A stretch of DNA of 64,000 bases, taken from Eucalyptus grandis (taxonomy: Eukaryota; Streptophyta; Magnoliopsida; Myrtales; Myrtaceae). Each line of letters starts with the position of its first letter. Position 1 is the first letter of the stretch. Location: NCBI RefSeq assembly GCF_016545825.1, contig NC_052618.1:10655398-10719397 (forward strand). Direction: 5' to 3'. Both the position numbers and the translations under genes were made by a program. The notes beneath the pieces are model-generated. The model was not told the DNA's origin. It did not search any database and saw only the letters and a list, made by a program, of their open reading frames with translations. This document shows positions 1 through 12,100 of the stretch, piece after piece.

Positions 1-388
1 AATAGCACCAAAAGTATGCTTCAGCAAGAATTTAATGTGCCAATTTGACCTACTCAAAGATATAGTTCTATATGCTACCCTATACCATCTTTCCTAAGTG
101 TACAGATCATGGCATCAAATATCTGCACTATTTTTGTATTAACAATTACATTCAGCTAAACCAGACATGCTGATTCCTTCATTACTCCATCATAGTGAAC
201 TGTGTTTGAAGAGGTTAGCAGGTTTAAGAAAAATGCAAAAGACTACCGTTTCTGTAAACATGGACCATCTTCATCCATATACATGAATTTCTCTGAACAG
301 TCGATCTTCAACTACTATCCCATAAGCAACTGAAGAACAAGTAAAATAGAAAATACACAGCTGAGACTGACAACAGAAGCTTACTCAC
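1..388. other. Intron sequence of the DUF639 gene
   Basis: This stretch follows the donor of exon 7 (GTGAGT on the minus strand at 388-383). I translated it on the minus strand and saw no segment resembling the expected next DUF639 block, so it is most likely intron up to the window edge. Confidence 0.5.
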
Positions 389-3300
389 TGAGGACCACAA
401 GAAATAGAGATAGCAGAGTCAAAAAGAAGAGATCCCAAAGGTCCAACTTTTGCTTTTTCCACACCTGCTCCAGGTATTGTAAGATCCAGCATTGCTGAAT
501 CTTTGCGTCCCATTAAACCAACTGCCTACAGTACAGGGGCCAATGAATTGAAATGTTATAAGCAAGAATTTCTCATACAAAATTAACATCAGAATTTGTG
601 AAGCTCTCATTTTGTTAACAAAGATGTATCAAACAATTTCCTCTCGGTGGGACCAACAGCTTTGGCAAATATAATCGGGACAATTCATCATCCTTAGGGT
701 CCTTTCTATGAGTCGAAAAGGTCCATGAACATCTAGAAGATCTGGTATTAGATGGAGAGGACTTCTAACCTAGATTCAAGCTGAAGTCCAGAGGAACAAC
801 AATTCAGCGATGGAAATTACAAACTTCATTTCCATCTTTATATTTTCTCTCTTAAATTCTATTTCTAATGCCTTTGTCATTTATTTGGCATATTATCACA
901 GCTTTTTTTTTTTTTAATTGCTGACATTGCTTTTGCACATGCACATGATCCATACAGCCCCTCTGTGATTCTCAACATCTTTGTTGTATGTAAACTATGT
1001 GGAGTTTCCTTGCATTTCTCTGATTTTCACCATTAACGAAAATGGGCTACTTTTCAAAACTGTGAAGCTGACTTTCATTACTTCATCTGGTTCATTACTC
1101 TTAATATGCAAGTGGATCATAATACTTTGGGACATTATGATTGACCCTGTTCTTCAAAGGAAGGAAAACAGTAAACCAAACAAACCAGAAATGTAGCATG
1201 ACCTTATGAACCGTCACTAATGCATGACACCCCAGTATATTATTACCTCGAAATAGATTGCTTTATCTGTCAAGATAACATTTCCCGGCCATCCCATATT
1301 ATTGTCCCATTTAAGCACAGGCCTTTTCCTGCTAGAGCCAATACATAAGACCTGCTCCAGAGAGATCTTTGTACCTTCTCGAGCCTGATAAGATTTTCGT
1401 CCTTCATGTACCCTTCATTGCAACAGTACAAATTCCAATTATCATCTGCTAAGGGATAGTTGGGGCCATTGAAAAAGCTAGCAACATGCATTTGCATACA
1501 TGGAAGTCAATTTAACTGGAGGGAAAATGTCTCAAAATAAACTATATGCAATAAGTAGTAACACTCTTGTAAGAGAGTCAGAATAGCTCAACACCAAAGT
1601 TCTAAAATTTAGCAAGGGTTCTAAACAGTTTTTTATTATTTAATATATTTCTTCAATAAAAGAAATTCGCACATTTAGCTGTAAGACTCTAACTTTAATG
1701 GGAAAGGGCATCACATACTGGAAGGCTAAAGATGCAAAATTATATACCATGTGACAAACGTATAAAAACCAAATAATTCAATACTTAATTTGAAAGAAAC
1801 ATTTTCAACATCACAGCAAAATAATACAATTTCCTGGTAACTTTAATCCTAATGATAGAAAATCCTACAAAGTTGATCGTATGCGTTTCTGCAAGAATAA
1901 TCTGAGATTAAATCCTAAGCAATACTTACTTGAGAAGCTCGTCTACGTAAGTTAACCATGAGCTCAAGGAGATGCCATTATCATCAGCAAGTGCCTTAAA
2001 TAGATTATGCACTGTCGATGAATCAGCCACTCCATGGACAGCAGGAGCAATTCGGGTAAAAGCCTCTTCGCCTACAAGCTTAATCTAGAAAAACAAGGCA
2101 AAGCAAGTCTTAGCTTTAAGCGAATCTTAGTCTGAATTATTTGACCACCACTTTACACATCAGCAAAAGCAACTCCATTCAACTATCTCATGCCTTTAAC
2201 AGTAAAAAGAAGCATTATCAACAGAGTAAAATTCCACATACAATAAATGATAAAAAAGCAACACAACAACAGAAGATGAAGCAAATTCTAGGATCTAATA
2301 AGACATTTGGACTATAGTTATATGAGGCAGATCTAAAGGTAGATCCAAAATGTCAACTTCCAATTAAGGTTGCCTTCTCAACATGGATAAATAGAATCAA
2401 ATATAATTTAAGATTCATCGGGGAGTCTGGGCTGGAGTTGTCTGTGTAAGGGCAGCTGTGAATTAGTACACTTCATACATCGGACATAACAATGTTTGGA
2501 ATTCAGTTTTAAACACATGCATGAACTTTATGAAAGGAAGCTTGACCAAGGACATTTAAACTTCCATTTATTTGCCCATCACTAAGTTGTGAGGCCAAAT
2601 GCACATAGGTCTTACGCCAGTCAGCAATTTAGATTTTATTGGACCAACAATAAGTAAATAATCAAGTTCATGCAATCTAATGTGGTAGAGATGACACAAT
2701 CTAGTGCCTCTACACGGATTGATCTGCTTCATTACAATCACATTTAGTTTCTTCAAAGCCATTTCACAGAGGCTTCTATGAAAATCTGGTGAGTTAAGCC
2801 TAGAAACAATCAACAAAATTGAGATTATTAACCTTGACAACTTAATGTTACTTGTCCATGAAACCTTTTCGTCAGTAATTAGAGACAAAAATATAACTGC
2901 TTCCTCAAATAGACTGAAGAAAACGCTAAATATTGTGATGGTTTAAAGGCATAAATATACTAAATGTCTTCTACACAATTGTCAATAAGGTAGTAGACAG
3001 GCCCCCAATTAATCAGCTCAACAACATTTAACAAGGGGAAAGTTTCCTTCTTTGAAGTCCTAAGTTTACGTATCTTCAACATTTGCTAGTCAGGACGAAA
3101 TAATGAGACTAAAGCCATGTTAAATTACACTCTTTTCTGGATTATCCTGAAAAGAACCTGAAAGGAAGCTCTCTCCACAGCATCTTGGTTGGCATCTCCA
3201 CAGTAGGGATTCCCCCAGGCTAGCATCGTTATGAAGATTAGCTTCTGGAATGCAGGTTCCTGAAAACAAGTAATAAAACATCCAGAGATCACACCATGCC

Positions 3301-5127
3301 AAAATATAAGCTATCCATTTAGAGAAAACACTTTAAGGATGCCTAACAAATAACCTTGACTATGAAAATGAGAACAAGAATACTATAAGAGAGGTTAGGA
3401 AAATAGATCTTTCCTCTGTCCCTGTAGCACATACAACAGGTCCTTAGTAATTCCTATAGATATTATTCCACTACCATAACTATCAAAAGCAGCATCCAAA
3501 ACAACATCAACAGCAGGGATAAAACCTTGCCCATCAGCATGAAACAGGAGGCTGATGTGAAAGATTCAGACATATTAGCCTCGTGGATGGTCCACAATTG
3601 GAAAAGACGACCATGATATGACTACCACATCAGAACTACAAGACCAGCAAGTAGTGGCCCTATGCACTGTTCCAGACAGATCCAGGATTTGAAGATATAC
3701 TTCTTGCCTTCTTTAGTGATGATGGTGTCCTAGGTGTTGTGTATCATTGGATCAAACCGTCTCATAGAGTTGCTTAAAATAAGAAAAGCACAATTGCTTT
3801 TACTTGATTTTAAAGAGGACACTTCAGAGAATCATCAAACTTTGCAGTAGGATGATGTCAACGAAACCTAAAAGTCAAATGGTCCGTTAGCCACCCTTCA
3901 GAACCTTGACATTCTTCATGTGCAAATACATTAGGCATCCTTGTACTTAATATTGAGCACACAGCATTACATGGTCTACATGATCGTGGATAGAGAAAAA
4001 AATATATTTGTCATAAACCCATGTTAAGCTTACAAACCTTAAGGCAAGGATGAAAATGGGAATCATCCCTTGACAAGAATCTGAAGCAGCAGTACTCCAC
4101 CAAGTTCCTTGCATCGTTATATACAGACTCAGGGACCAGGGCTTTGAATATCTTTTGCATTTTCTGACCAGTTAATCCATTCATCCTGCATATCTTAACT
4201 TCACAAAGTCAAAACACATTTCCTTCATTAGTCTGATAAATACAAAACATAAAAGAAAAATTCAAACAGACACGAAAAGGCAACTCAGTCAACCCCTTCA
4301 TCCTGCATTAAAAAGGTACGTACATGCCTTATGGATAAGTTAAAATACAAATGCAAATGAAGCACGCCATGGATGATTAAAAAAGAAAAATAAGAAGCGA
4401 ACTGTCTCTTTCAAGAACGACTAAACTCCGACCGTCGTCAATCGATGCGCTCACCTGCTGAATTGCTCTATCGCCAAAACAGCCTCCCAGGACAGCACCC
4501 CGTTCGGCATCCTCCGCTCCACCGTCCGCTCGCCTTCGAAGATCTCCCCCATGTCCCGAGCGATCGAGACATTCCCCGAATCAGGCCTTTTGCCTTGACC
4601 GCTCTTCACCAGCGGAGACGTCGCTCCTCTCAAAAAGCTCTGCGTCTTCGACAGCCACGAAGTCACCTGCTCCTGCACCGCACCTGCCAAGCGAGCAGCA
4701 ACAACATCAACACCGGATTCCGCAGAATCTCACTAAATCCACGCCGCAAGCGAACATAACCGTCAGGTCATCGAGCTATCGACAATCCAGCAGCAGCATC
4801 CGTACACATCCACAGCAACAGCATCACTTACACCGAACAACTAGAGAGCAACTCTAGAGAGAGAGAGAGCTCACTGGCGTCGATGTCGCTCAGCTTCCAC
4901 CGAACAACTAGAGAGAGAGAGCGCTCACCGGCGTCGATGTCGCTGAGCTTCCAATTGTCGCCGAGAGACTGGCGCACCAGCTTCAGCCGCGGGGCCCGCC
5001 GGGAGCGGGCGGCCGGAGTGCCGACGGAGAAGAGGGAGCCTCCGCGATACGGCGGCGGCGGCGGCGGCGGCGGCGACGGAGCCGGCCACGGCTTCGGCGG
5101 GGCGAGCGAGAGCTTCGACTGCATCAT
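389..5127 (-). CDS. DUF639 family protein, 3'-partial (exons 1-7 visible)
   Basis: Exons on the minus strand are 5127-4929, 4683-4455, 4185-4038, 3259-3158, 2084-1930, 1412-1247 and 525-389. All have AG acceptors and GT donors, and the phases join to about 378 codons without a stop. The protein begins with a proline-rich, Arg/Ser-rich leader that could be a plastid transit peptide. The body then matches the plant DUF639 pattern as I know it from Arabidopsis At1g48840-like proteins: VTSWLSKTQSFL, LVPESVYNDARNLVEYCCFR, KLIFITMLAWGNPY, KLVGEEAFTRIAP, VHNLFKALADDNG, GPVLKW-like PVLKWDNNMGWPG, LTDKAIYFE, and VEKAKVGPLGSLLFDSAIS. The family has no established biochemical role; membrane segments usually lie in the C-terminal half, which is outside the window. 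I found no further exon in 1-388, so the remaining exons are off the left edge. Recognition is from memory of the family. Confidence 0.85.
4832..4955 (-). repeat. Tandem duplication carrying the exon-1 splice donor of the DUF639 gene
   Basis: Two adjacent units of about 57-67 bp (4832-4898 and 4899-4955) each contain the coding end KLSDIDA followed by a GTGAGC donor and a GA-rich tract. The proximal donor is at 4928/4927 and the distal one at 4874/4873. The distance is 54 nt and the frame stays open, so use of the distal donor would add 18 residues in frame. I chose the proximal donor for the gene model because exon 2 follows it in phase; the distal donor joins in the same phase too. Confidence 0.75.
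5051..5074. repeat. (GGC)n microsatellite in DUF639 exon 1
   Basis: Eight GGC units on the plus strand encode an uninterrupted proline run near residue 20 of the DUF639 leader on the minus strand. This is a likely site of length variation between alleles. Confidence 0.85.
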
Positions 5128-5181
5128 CTTCTCCCTCCTTTCAGCAGCGAGTCGCGATTCGCGTTCTCATCGTCGGCGAGA

Positions 5182-5205
5182 AAGAGAGAGAGAGAGAGAG
5201 AGAGA
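5182..5205. repeat. (AG)n microsatellite in the DUF639 5' leader
   Basis: An alternating AG tract, which reads as CT on the transcribed strand, lies just upstream of the start codon. Pyrimidine dinucleotide tracts are common in plant 5' leaders. Confidence 0.85.
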
Positions 5206-5212
5206 AGAGGCG

Positions 5213-7560
5213 TGCGGGATAAAGCGACTTCGCAATTCCTGGACGGTGCGTGTCCCTGTCCGGCGGGGGCAAAATGGTCAAAGGATAGTGATCTACCTTG
5301 TGCTTTGCGAGGCGAGGATTTTGGCTCGAAGCGAGCATTTGTTTATCATTTTTTAAAATATATATACTTTTTATAGAAATAATGACGTAAAACCTTAGTT
5401 CAATATACAATTTGATCCGTAAAATTCAGTCCAATGTGCAATATGATCCTTCAAATTTGACATACATATTCAATATAATTCCTGAACTGTATAAAAATAT
5501 TAAATCAAATCGATTAAATTAAAACTTTTAAAATAAAATTATACATTAGATTAAAGTTTAAGAATTGTCCGTGTCATATTTTTTTTGTTGTATATTTGGG
5601 TTGTAATAAAAAAATGGACACCTTGAAAGTGACTTTTCAGATGAGAAATGAAATAAATAAATGAATAAAAAAAGACAAGATCCCACCAAAAAGCTTGAAC
5701 GTTATCTACCTTAACACTAACGAACGCAAAAGTATCTTCCTGCATGTTCGCCTCTCGAATGACCCGTAAATATCAGATGTGACGATGTGAGTGGACAACA
5801 AAAGGCAAACGAAGCAGCATGGATTAGTTTCATAAAAAAATCTAGATTTACCCCACTTTTCTAAGTGATCAATATCTCCAAACTCATAAAGTTGATCTAA
5901 AAGTACATTTTCCTCTAAGACAACAATCAATGATTCGTGCCTTGTGGGAATGATGATAGATAAACAAAGTTAAAGTGACTTTAGTTATGTCAAAAGCGAC
6001 GCGACTTTATGTCGCTTCGAGGGATTTAAAATTTGCCAACGAGATTCTAGTTATCGTGGAGGTTTTTTTGACTTCTTTCTTTTTCTTCATTGATTGAGGG
6101 GCAAAATTGTAATTTGGATGGTTTAGTGATGGCAAGATTGGAATAGACAAAAATTTGTTAACCCGCTCGTGTTGCTTTTCAAAAATGCTCAAAGCCAAAA
6201 CAGGTGAAAACTTCCCGAGTTTTAGGTTTTAAAAATGCAATTTGGGGTCCAAAGTGAGCATAATTCCCTAAAAAACCTCAAATTTTAGATTTAGCGACAA
6301 TTCTACCCTAAACTTTTTATATCCTAAAAAGATTTCTAACTTTCACTTTAGTCCCAAGTCTACTATTGTTAATCATCCATGCAAAAGCTCTATTAGTTGT
6401 CTAACGTAGGATTTTCATGTCAGCAATAAATTTTTGTTAAATGCTCATGTGGATTTTTCGTTACTATTCATCGTGCTTATTTGTTTCATCTTCTTTATTC
6501 CTTGCAACCTCCGTTACCAAAGGTGCTCGAGCATGGTGCCCAAATCATTCATTTTGACTGAAACATGCTCTATTTATTTTGTGGGAAATGAATAACGACA
6601 ATTTTCTAAAAATAATTGCTCGTGACACTCGAAATAATTAATTAATAAAAAATATTTTTATTACTAATAATAACTTATATCTCAATATTTAAATGAATAA
6701 TAAATGTATTTTTCGTTAATTCATTTTTGTAGATGATACAAACGATTATTTTTAAGAAAATATTTTTCAAATCGTTTGTTTTTTGCAAAACAAATAGAGC
6801 CTGACTTTTCAAAGACAAATTCCCCCACTCTTTTTTTCCCTCTCACTCAACTGGTAACCAAATATATTAGCACATTGATGAGTGAACCCCACAGCACCTC
6901 CAGTTATGGTGCCCTCTTTTTTTGCTCTCACTCAACTAGTAACCGAGTCACTGCATTTGCATGCTCCATAGGCTTTTTAATCTTGATATGGTGCTCTCTT
7001 TTTTCTCCGAGAATGGTGCCATATCTTATTGTATCCAACTCCAAGTACGAATGGAACTTTTCTGGACAAGGCATATAAAGTCATTTGTGTGATGTCATTT
7101 CTTGTTATGCCGGCTCCTTTTCCTGCCAATTTTGATTGTTAAAGCAAAGTTTGTGGGGACTGTGCTCTGCCCTGCTCTTTGCTTTATGAAGTCTCTGGCA
7201 TCTCTCCTTTGTAACAAACAATTAGCTTTTGTTTAGAGTTCTGTCGATGTTTGCTCGAGTTCGGGACGGTTTGTCTACTAGCCCATACAGCTGGGGAAGT
7301 GAATGAAATGGAACGACCGCATCCGAAGGGGTGGGCTCAAAGTCTGAGAGAGAAGGAATGGAGCGGAACAATAAACTTCATACAGCATTAATAAAAAAAA
7401 CTGTCACCAAATAAGAACCTATTCTGGAACTACACACAAACATGCAAAATACTTGATCCACTTCCTAGAAAATAGCTAACAAACCAACTGCCTAACAAAT
7501 AAACTTGACTGAATAAAAAAACAATAGAATATTAGGAGCACATTGAGACACATCTCCAAC
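5213..7560. repeat. Duplicated block, copy 1 (DUF639 5' flank plus downstream unique sequence)
   Basis: From GATAAAGCGACTT near 5218 onward this block is collinear with 33265-37330 (copy 2, interrupted by hAT-like DNA) and in part with 46017-49859 (copy 3, interrupted by an LTR). Shared landmarks include GAGGCGAGGATTTTGGCTC (5310, 33363, 46027), CCCACCAAAAAGCTTGAAC and CTCACTCAACTAGTAACC. The block is AT-rich and shows no convincing gene. A 100-codon open frame at 6776-7078 is kept in copy 2 in altered form but resembles no family I know. Confidence 0.8.
5367..5375 (-). promoter_or_regulatory. Candidate TATA box of the DUF639 gene
   Basis: The minus strand reads CTATAAAAAG about 240 nt upstream of the start codon at 5127. 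That would give a leader of roughly 200 nt. It is a motif match only. The same flanking block is copied near 33.4 kb, but this exact motif is altered there. Confidence 0.35.
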
Positions 7561-7588
7561 AACTTGGAGCAAGTATCCACCAAGAACG

Positions 7589-7712
7589 ATGCCTTCATCA
7601 CTAGTGAGGTGGCTTAGCCTCGTGGCCTTGATCTGGCTCCAGACCATCACTGGGACGAACACCAACTTCCCGGCCTACTCGTCGCAGCTCAAGCAAGTCC
7701 TCTCCATCCCAG
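7589..7712 (+). pseudogene. NFD4-like (nodulin-like MFS) exon-1 fragment, left arm
   Basis: An ATG at 7589 opens a frame with RWLSLVALIWLQTITGTNTN and FPAYSSQLKQVLSI. This matches the first transmembrane helix and following loop of plant nodulin-like (PF06813) proteins such as NFD4-like transporters. Compared with the right arm it lacks 2 bp near 7709 (ATCCCAGG against ATCTCCCAGG), which shifts the frame. It ends at the repeat boundary, so it cannot make a transporter. Confidence 0.75.
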
Positions 7713-7941
7713 GTCCAGCTCAATTTCACAAAATAAAATAAAAGCATATATCCGACCAGAAGGACAACCCAGAGAGGGAGGTGCGCTGTCCGCACAACGT
7801 TCATCATCTGCGCAAGTTTTATTCAAGAAGTATAGAGAGGTAGTAGCTAACTGAGCAAATCCACTCTCCTATATGAGTTAGGATATTAACTAACCGAGCA
7901 AATCCACTCTTCCATACGAGTTAGGATATACTGCTTTTATT

Positions 7942-8091
7942 TTATTTTGTAAAATTGAGCTGGACCTGGGAGATGGAGAGGACTTGCTTGAGCTGCGACG
8001 AGTAGGCCGGGAAGTTGGTGTTCGTCCCAGCGATGGTCTGGAGCCAGATCAAGGCCACGAGGCTAAGCCACCTCACCAGTGATGAAGGCAT
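7942..8091 (-). pseudogene. NFD4-like (nodulin-like MFS) exon-1 fragment, right arm
   Basis: An ATG at 8091 on the minus strand starts MPSSLVRWLSLVALIWLQ, then TIAGTNTNFPAYSSQLKQVL and SISQVQLNFTK before a stop. The protein matches the N-terminus of nodulin-like/NFD4-like MFS proteins through SQVQLN; after that the sequence departs from the family at the block end. The frame is open but only about 50 residues long, with no remaining membrane helices. Confidence 0.75.
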
Positions 8092-8119
8092 CGTTCTTGG
8101 TGGATACTTGCTCCGAGTT

Positions 8120-8441
8120 CGCCAGTGCTGACGCAGTGCGCACGTAGATAAGGAAAGCAAAATCCCAGTGGGGGATGGGGGCCGGTGCCTTTCTTTTACG
8201 GCCTCAACTCCTATTTGTCAGCCGTGGGGAACTGCTCGGTCAGGGAGAGGAGAAAGGCTTGGGCCTACCGATCCCGATAGGACCTCATAAAGGAACGGGA
8301 GCAGTTGAGAGGTTCCATATTGCCGAGCCAGGGCAGCACTTCTGTACATGATCGTAGTATGTCACGTCGTCTCGTCCCCGCTGCATTGAGCGGTCAAGGC
8401 CTTACGCTCTTCCTGATGCAGGAAGAGCGGGCTTGGGATCG
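8120..8441. other. Possible mitochondrial-derived filler between two duplicated segments
   Basis: This segment separates the NFD4-like inverted repeat from the DUF639 fragment. It is GC-balanced and unlike the AT-rich neighbours. It resembles plant mitochondrial non-coding DNA in style (for example CACGTCGTCTCGTCCCCGCT and CCGATCCCGATAGGACCTC). The identity is a memory-based impression, not a search result. No open frame of note is present. Confidence 0.35.
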
Positions 8442-9039
8442 GCAACAGTACAAATTCCAATTATCATCTGCTAAGGGATAGTTGGGGCCATTGAAAAAGA
8501 TATCAACATGCATTTGCATACGCGGGAGTCAATTTAACTAGAGGGGAAATGTCTCAAAATAAACTATACACAATAAGTAGTAACACTCTTGTAAGAGAGT
8601 CAGAATAGCTCAACACCAAAGTTCTAAAATCTAGCAAGGGTTCTAAACAGTTTTTTATTATTTAATATATTTCTTCACTAAAAGAAATTCGCACATTTAG
8701 CTGTAAGCCTTTAACTTTAATGGGAAAGGGCATCACATACTGGAAGGCTAAAGATGCAAAATTATATACCATGTGACAAACATATAAAAACCAAATAATT
8801 CAATACTTAATTTGAAAGAAACATTTTCAACATCACAGCAAAATAATACAATTTCCTGGTAACTTCCATCCTAATGATAGAAAATCCTACAAAGTTGATC
8901 GTATGCGTTTCTACAAGCATAATCTGAGATTAAATCCTAAGCAACACTTACTTGAGAAGCTCGTCTACGTAAGTTAACCATGAGCTCAAGGAGATGCCAT
9001 TATCATCAGCAAGTGCCTTAAATAGATTATGCACTGTCG
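8442..9039 (-). pseudogene. Duplicated DUF639 fragment (intron 5 and part of exon 5)
   Basis: 8442-9039 copies 1420-2017 of the DUF639 gene with only scattered substitutions. It starts inside the intron next to exon 6 and ends in the middle of exon 5 (after CACTGTCG). Only the 3' part of exon 5 is present (TVHNLFKALADDNGISL and following, to the donor TTACTTGAG on the plus strand). At 9040 it joins directly to the ASHR1-derived block. No start or stop context remains, so it is a non-functional fragment. Confidence 0.9.
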
Positions 9040-9138
9040 GAACCATGAATGTCACAAGCAACCAAGAAAACTCTCAAAATGGGCAATTTCCATATTGTAC
9101 ACCGGCCTTTGTAAGTGCTGCACGCGAGTCCCAGTGTG

Positions 9139-12100
9139 CTATTCATCTGCACATGAAAGGTTGTGAGAAGCTTCAGCACGTGCTTCTTCCAGTTTCATCA
9201 CGAGTTCTCTCACAAACTCTGTATTCGTCCCGTGAGTAACACGCAGTATGTCAACTGCCTTGGTCAGTGATTTGATAGCATTTCCTGTGTCGCCAAGTAA
9301 CCTGCAGCATGTTAAACAGCAAGCTTGAAACCAAGGGAAATGCTGAGTACATTCCATAAAGGGTGGGGGCGAATTCTGAGGCCATTTTCATGCATGAAGC
9401 GACATTAAAATGACCAAGCAAGTCCTCCAAGCAGATTATGTATTTTTACTTCCACAAGAAACAACAGATGGATGGACAGTTACAAAATTCAAATGAGAGA
9501 ATTCCAATGAAGTCACGTTTTCAACTTCAGAAGAGACCAGGAGAGGGCTTACGACAAAGAAAATGTGATGAACCTTGTTACAGCTAAAACAATTCTTGCC
9601 ATTGCAAGAACACAATGATTGTGTTAAGAGTGCCTAATTTTTGGACGACACACAAGCCACGGTTATAGCTAAAACAGTTTGTGGTTGCAAGAATGCAATG
9701 ATTGTGTTAAGAGTGCCTCATTTTTGGACAATACAAGCTACGGTTATACATTCATCCTGTAAAGCTGCTTTTCCATGTCCTAAAAATCCTCTCTATTTCA
9801 GGTGATGCTTTGTTAGCATTGCTCTTTGAAATAACATCACTAAAACAAATAATAAATTGGTGACTGAGCACACCAATAGATCTACAACAGATCGCACATT
9901 GCTTGGTCTCAAATCTGTCATAAGTGCATGTAGCATGAATTTATGTGAGCAACTTGTCCAACAAAGTTAAGGTGAGGGATATACGTCATTGAACAATCAA
10001 TGACTGATGTGAATTTCGACAGCCTAGCATTAAAATATGAAATGTGGGGGAGGAAAAGGAAAAAGCAAGGAAAATGGACGATAAAACTCCAGAAAGAAAA
10101 AAACACAGACCATTCAAGTTTTCCGCTGGTATAGTATTGTAACCCAAGCAAAGGATGGTACCCTGGATAGACTCCTGCAGCATGAAGTCAAAGTCAGGAG
10201 TTTCAGAGGGAAAATAACAAAAAACCAGAAAAATCATTTCAGCATTTCTTTTAGATCAAATAAAGAGACAACAAATCTAGCAAAAATCTTTTGCAGACAA
10301 TGAAGCATTATTAGTCACACAAACAACGGCACAACAACGGAGAAGATGAATGTGACTTCATGTGACAAAAGCTCCTGCCATATGATTGGATAAAATGGGA
10401 GAAAAACTACCAAGCTAATTATTCAACACTGGACCCCATGCAATCAAATGATTTTACTTCCAAAGTTTCCAACCAAATCACAGCTTAATGGTCTCAGTTG
10501 AAAATACTCTATCGCCCTTATTCAAAGGATCTATCAAAAATCTAGTATGACACTTTATCCACAAGCCCCATGATAAAACTTGTTGGTTTTGGCCGTTCCT
10601 CGAGATTTTTCGAAGAAAAGCTAAAAGGAACCTAATTTCAAATAACCTGATTAACATTCTTAAATAGAGAGACGTGATCGCTTACAATGAGTTTTTAGAT
10701 TAAGGGGAAATGAAGATAGGTGGAACCCATGCTAAACAAACAAAAACTCTTGCCAACGGAAAAGAGGATTGCTCAGCAGAACTTGTTGTAGTGAAGCTCA
10801 ATTGCTATTCTATTCAATTAACTCAGATGAATGTTTCGCTATTTCTCATCCACTTATTTCTAACTTTTATGTGAGCATCAATCAAGAATGACATGCAAAC
10901 TTGACAAATATCTGTATCATGAATCTATAATTTGTAACCCTGAATTGCTCAAAAAATTCTGACAATTCCCATAAAATCAAAAATAAAAATGGCATACTTT
11001 CATAAACTGGAATAGTTAGCTTGCAGTACACCAGAGCTTCCTTCCAATCTTGCAGATCCATCAACGTCTGCAGTTCACAAATGCTTTAAGTGTTAAGCAA
11101 CTAACAAAAGGACAAGTCAGATCACAATTTGGAACCACGTGAAGACTACAGACACATTCATTCTTCATGAAAGGATCAGATAACACCAAGCTACAATTCA
11201 CAGAAGCTAGCACCCTACAGAGAAAACATAAGAACAAGGAGGAAAATCAACAGAGTCTATCTGATACAAATTCGTTTGCAGACCACTCTTGAGGAAAATG
11301 GAAACTGGAATTATTCAAAACTGTAGAAAGACATTTCCCACTACATGGAAATTTGAATACCACAAAATTTGACAATTCATATATTTCTTAGTTTGTGGAA
11401 ACTAGTTCTCTACCACACACTTATATAAAATGGCATATCTCCTAGTTTTTTAGGGTCGAGAATTCACTTCTGGTAGCGGACAGCAATAAAGCAAAATACC
11501 TTTCAAAAGTAAAACTGTTCACAACAACAGGGCTGCAGATGCTTTTAAAATTCTATTAATGAGGGATAGAAGCTATAATAGGATTAATGAGAAAAAGAAA
11601 CTGCCTTCAATATCTTTTCTCGGGTTTGCAACAAGATGATTGAAGAAGGATGATATAGTTTCCTTGGAGATTCTCAATCATCTTATAGATGGAAACAGCT
11701 TCTTTATGTATTATAGCAAGTCAAGTTTAAACATTTCTCAAACATGCAGCCAAATGGATGACTTGTTCTGAAATGGGAAAACTAAGAAAAAGGAAGCCAT
11801 TCTAAGTGAAATTTTACACCATTGAAATGCAGTGAGAGAGATTCAGGTAATACAGACGATACATTAACATGCCGCCAAAATTAGTTAGCAATGGCTGTGA
11901 AGAAAGGATACGACTAGGGGATGTAGACGATGACGTCCTCTCTGACATCAATTTAATTTCACTAGCAATGCCTCTTATCTCTTCTTTTTTTCTTACACGT
12001 CCACACTGTTGGCACACAAATCCTTGTTTCTCTGCATACGCAAGGAAAACCATGTGAAAAACTTAAGCTATTCAATAAAAGTGCCGATCTCGATCCACAT

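Larger units (their letters stand above)
7561..8119. repeat. Small inverted repeat of NFD4-like exon 1
   Basis: The left arm (7561-7749) and right arm (about 7928-8119) are near-identical reverse complements, separated by a spacer of about 180 nt. Both encode the start of a nodulin-like/NFD4-like protein, outward to inward. The spacer itself contains a short direct repeat (ACTAACTGAGCAAATCCACTC at about 7845 and again at about 7890). A transcript across this interval could fold into a long, nearly perfect hairpin. Confidence 0.85.

Noticed and set aside
4883..5356. 157-codon open frame on the plus strand
   Set aside because: Antisense shadow of DUF639 exon 1 and its leader; rich in Arg/Glu from the AG repeat.
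6776..7078. 100-codon open frame, also present in block copy 2 at 34713-35150
   Set aside because: The start and length differ between copies, and no family is recognisable. Shared only because the block is duplicated.
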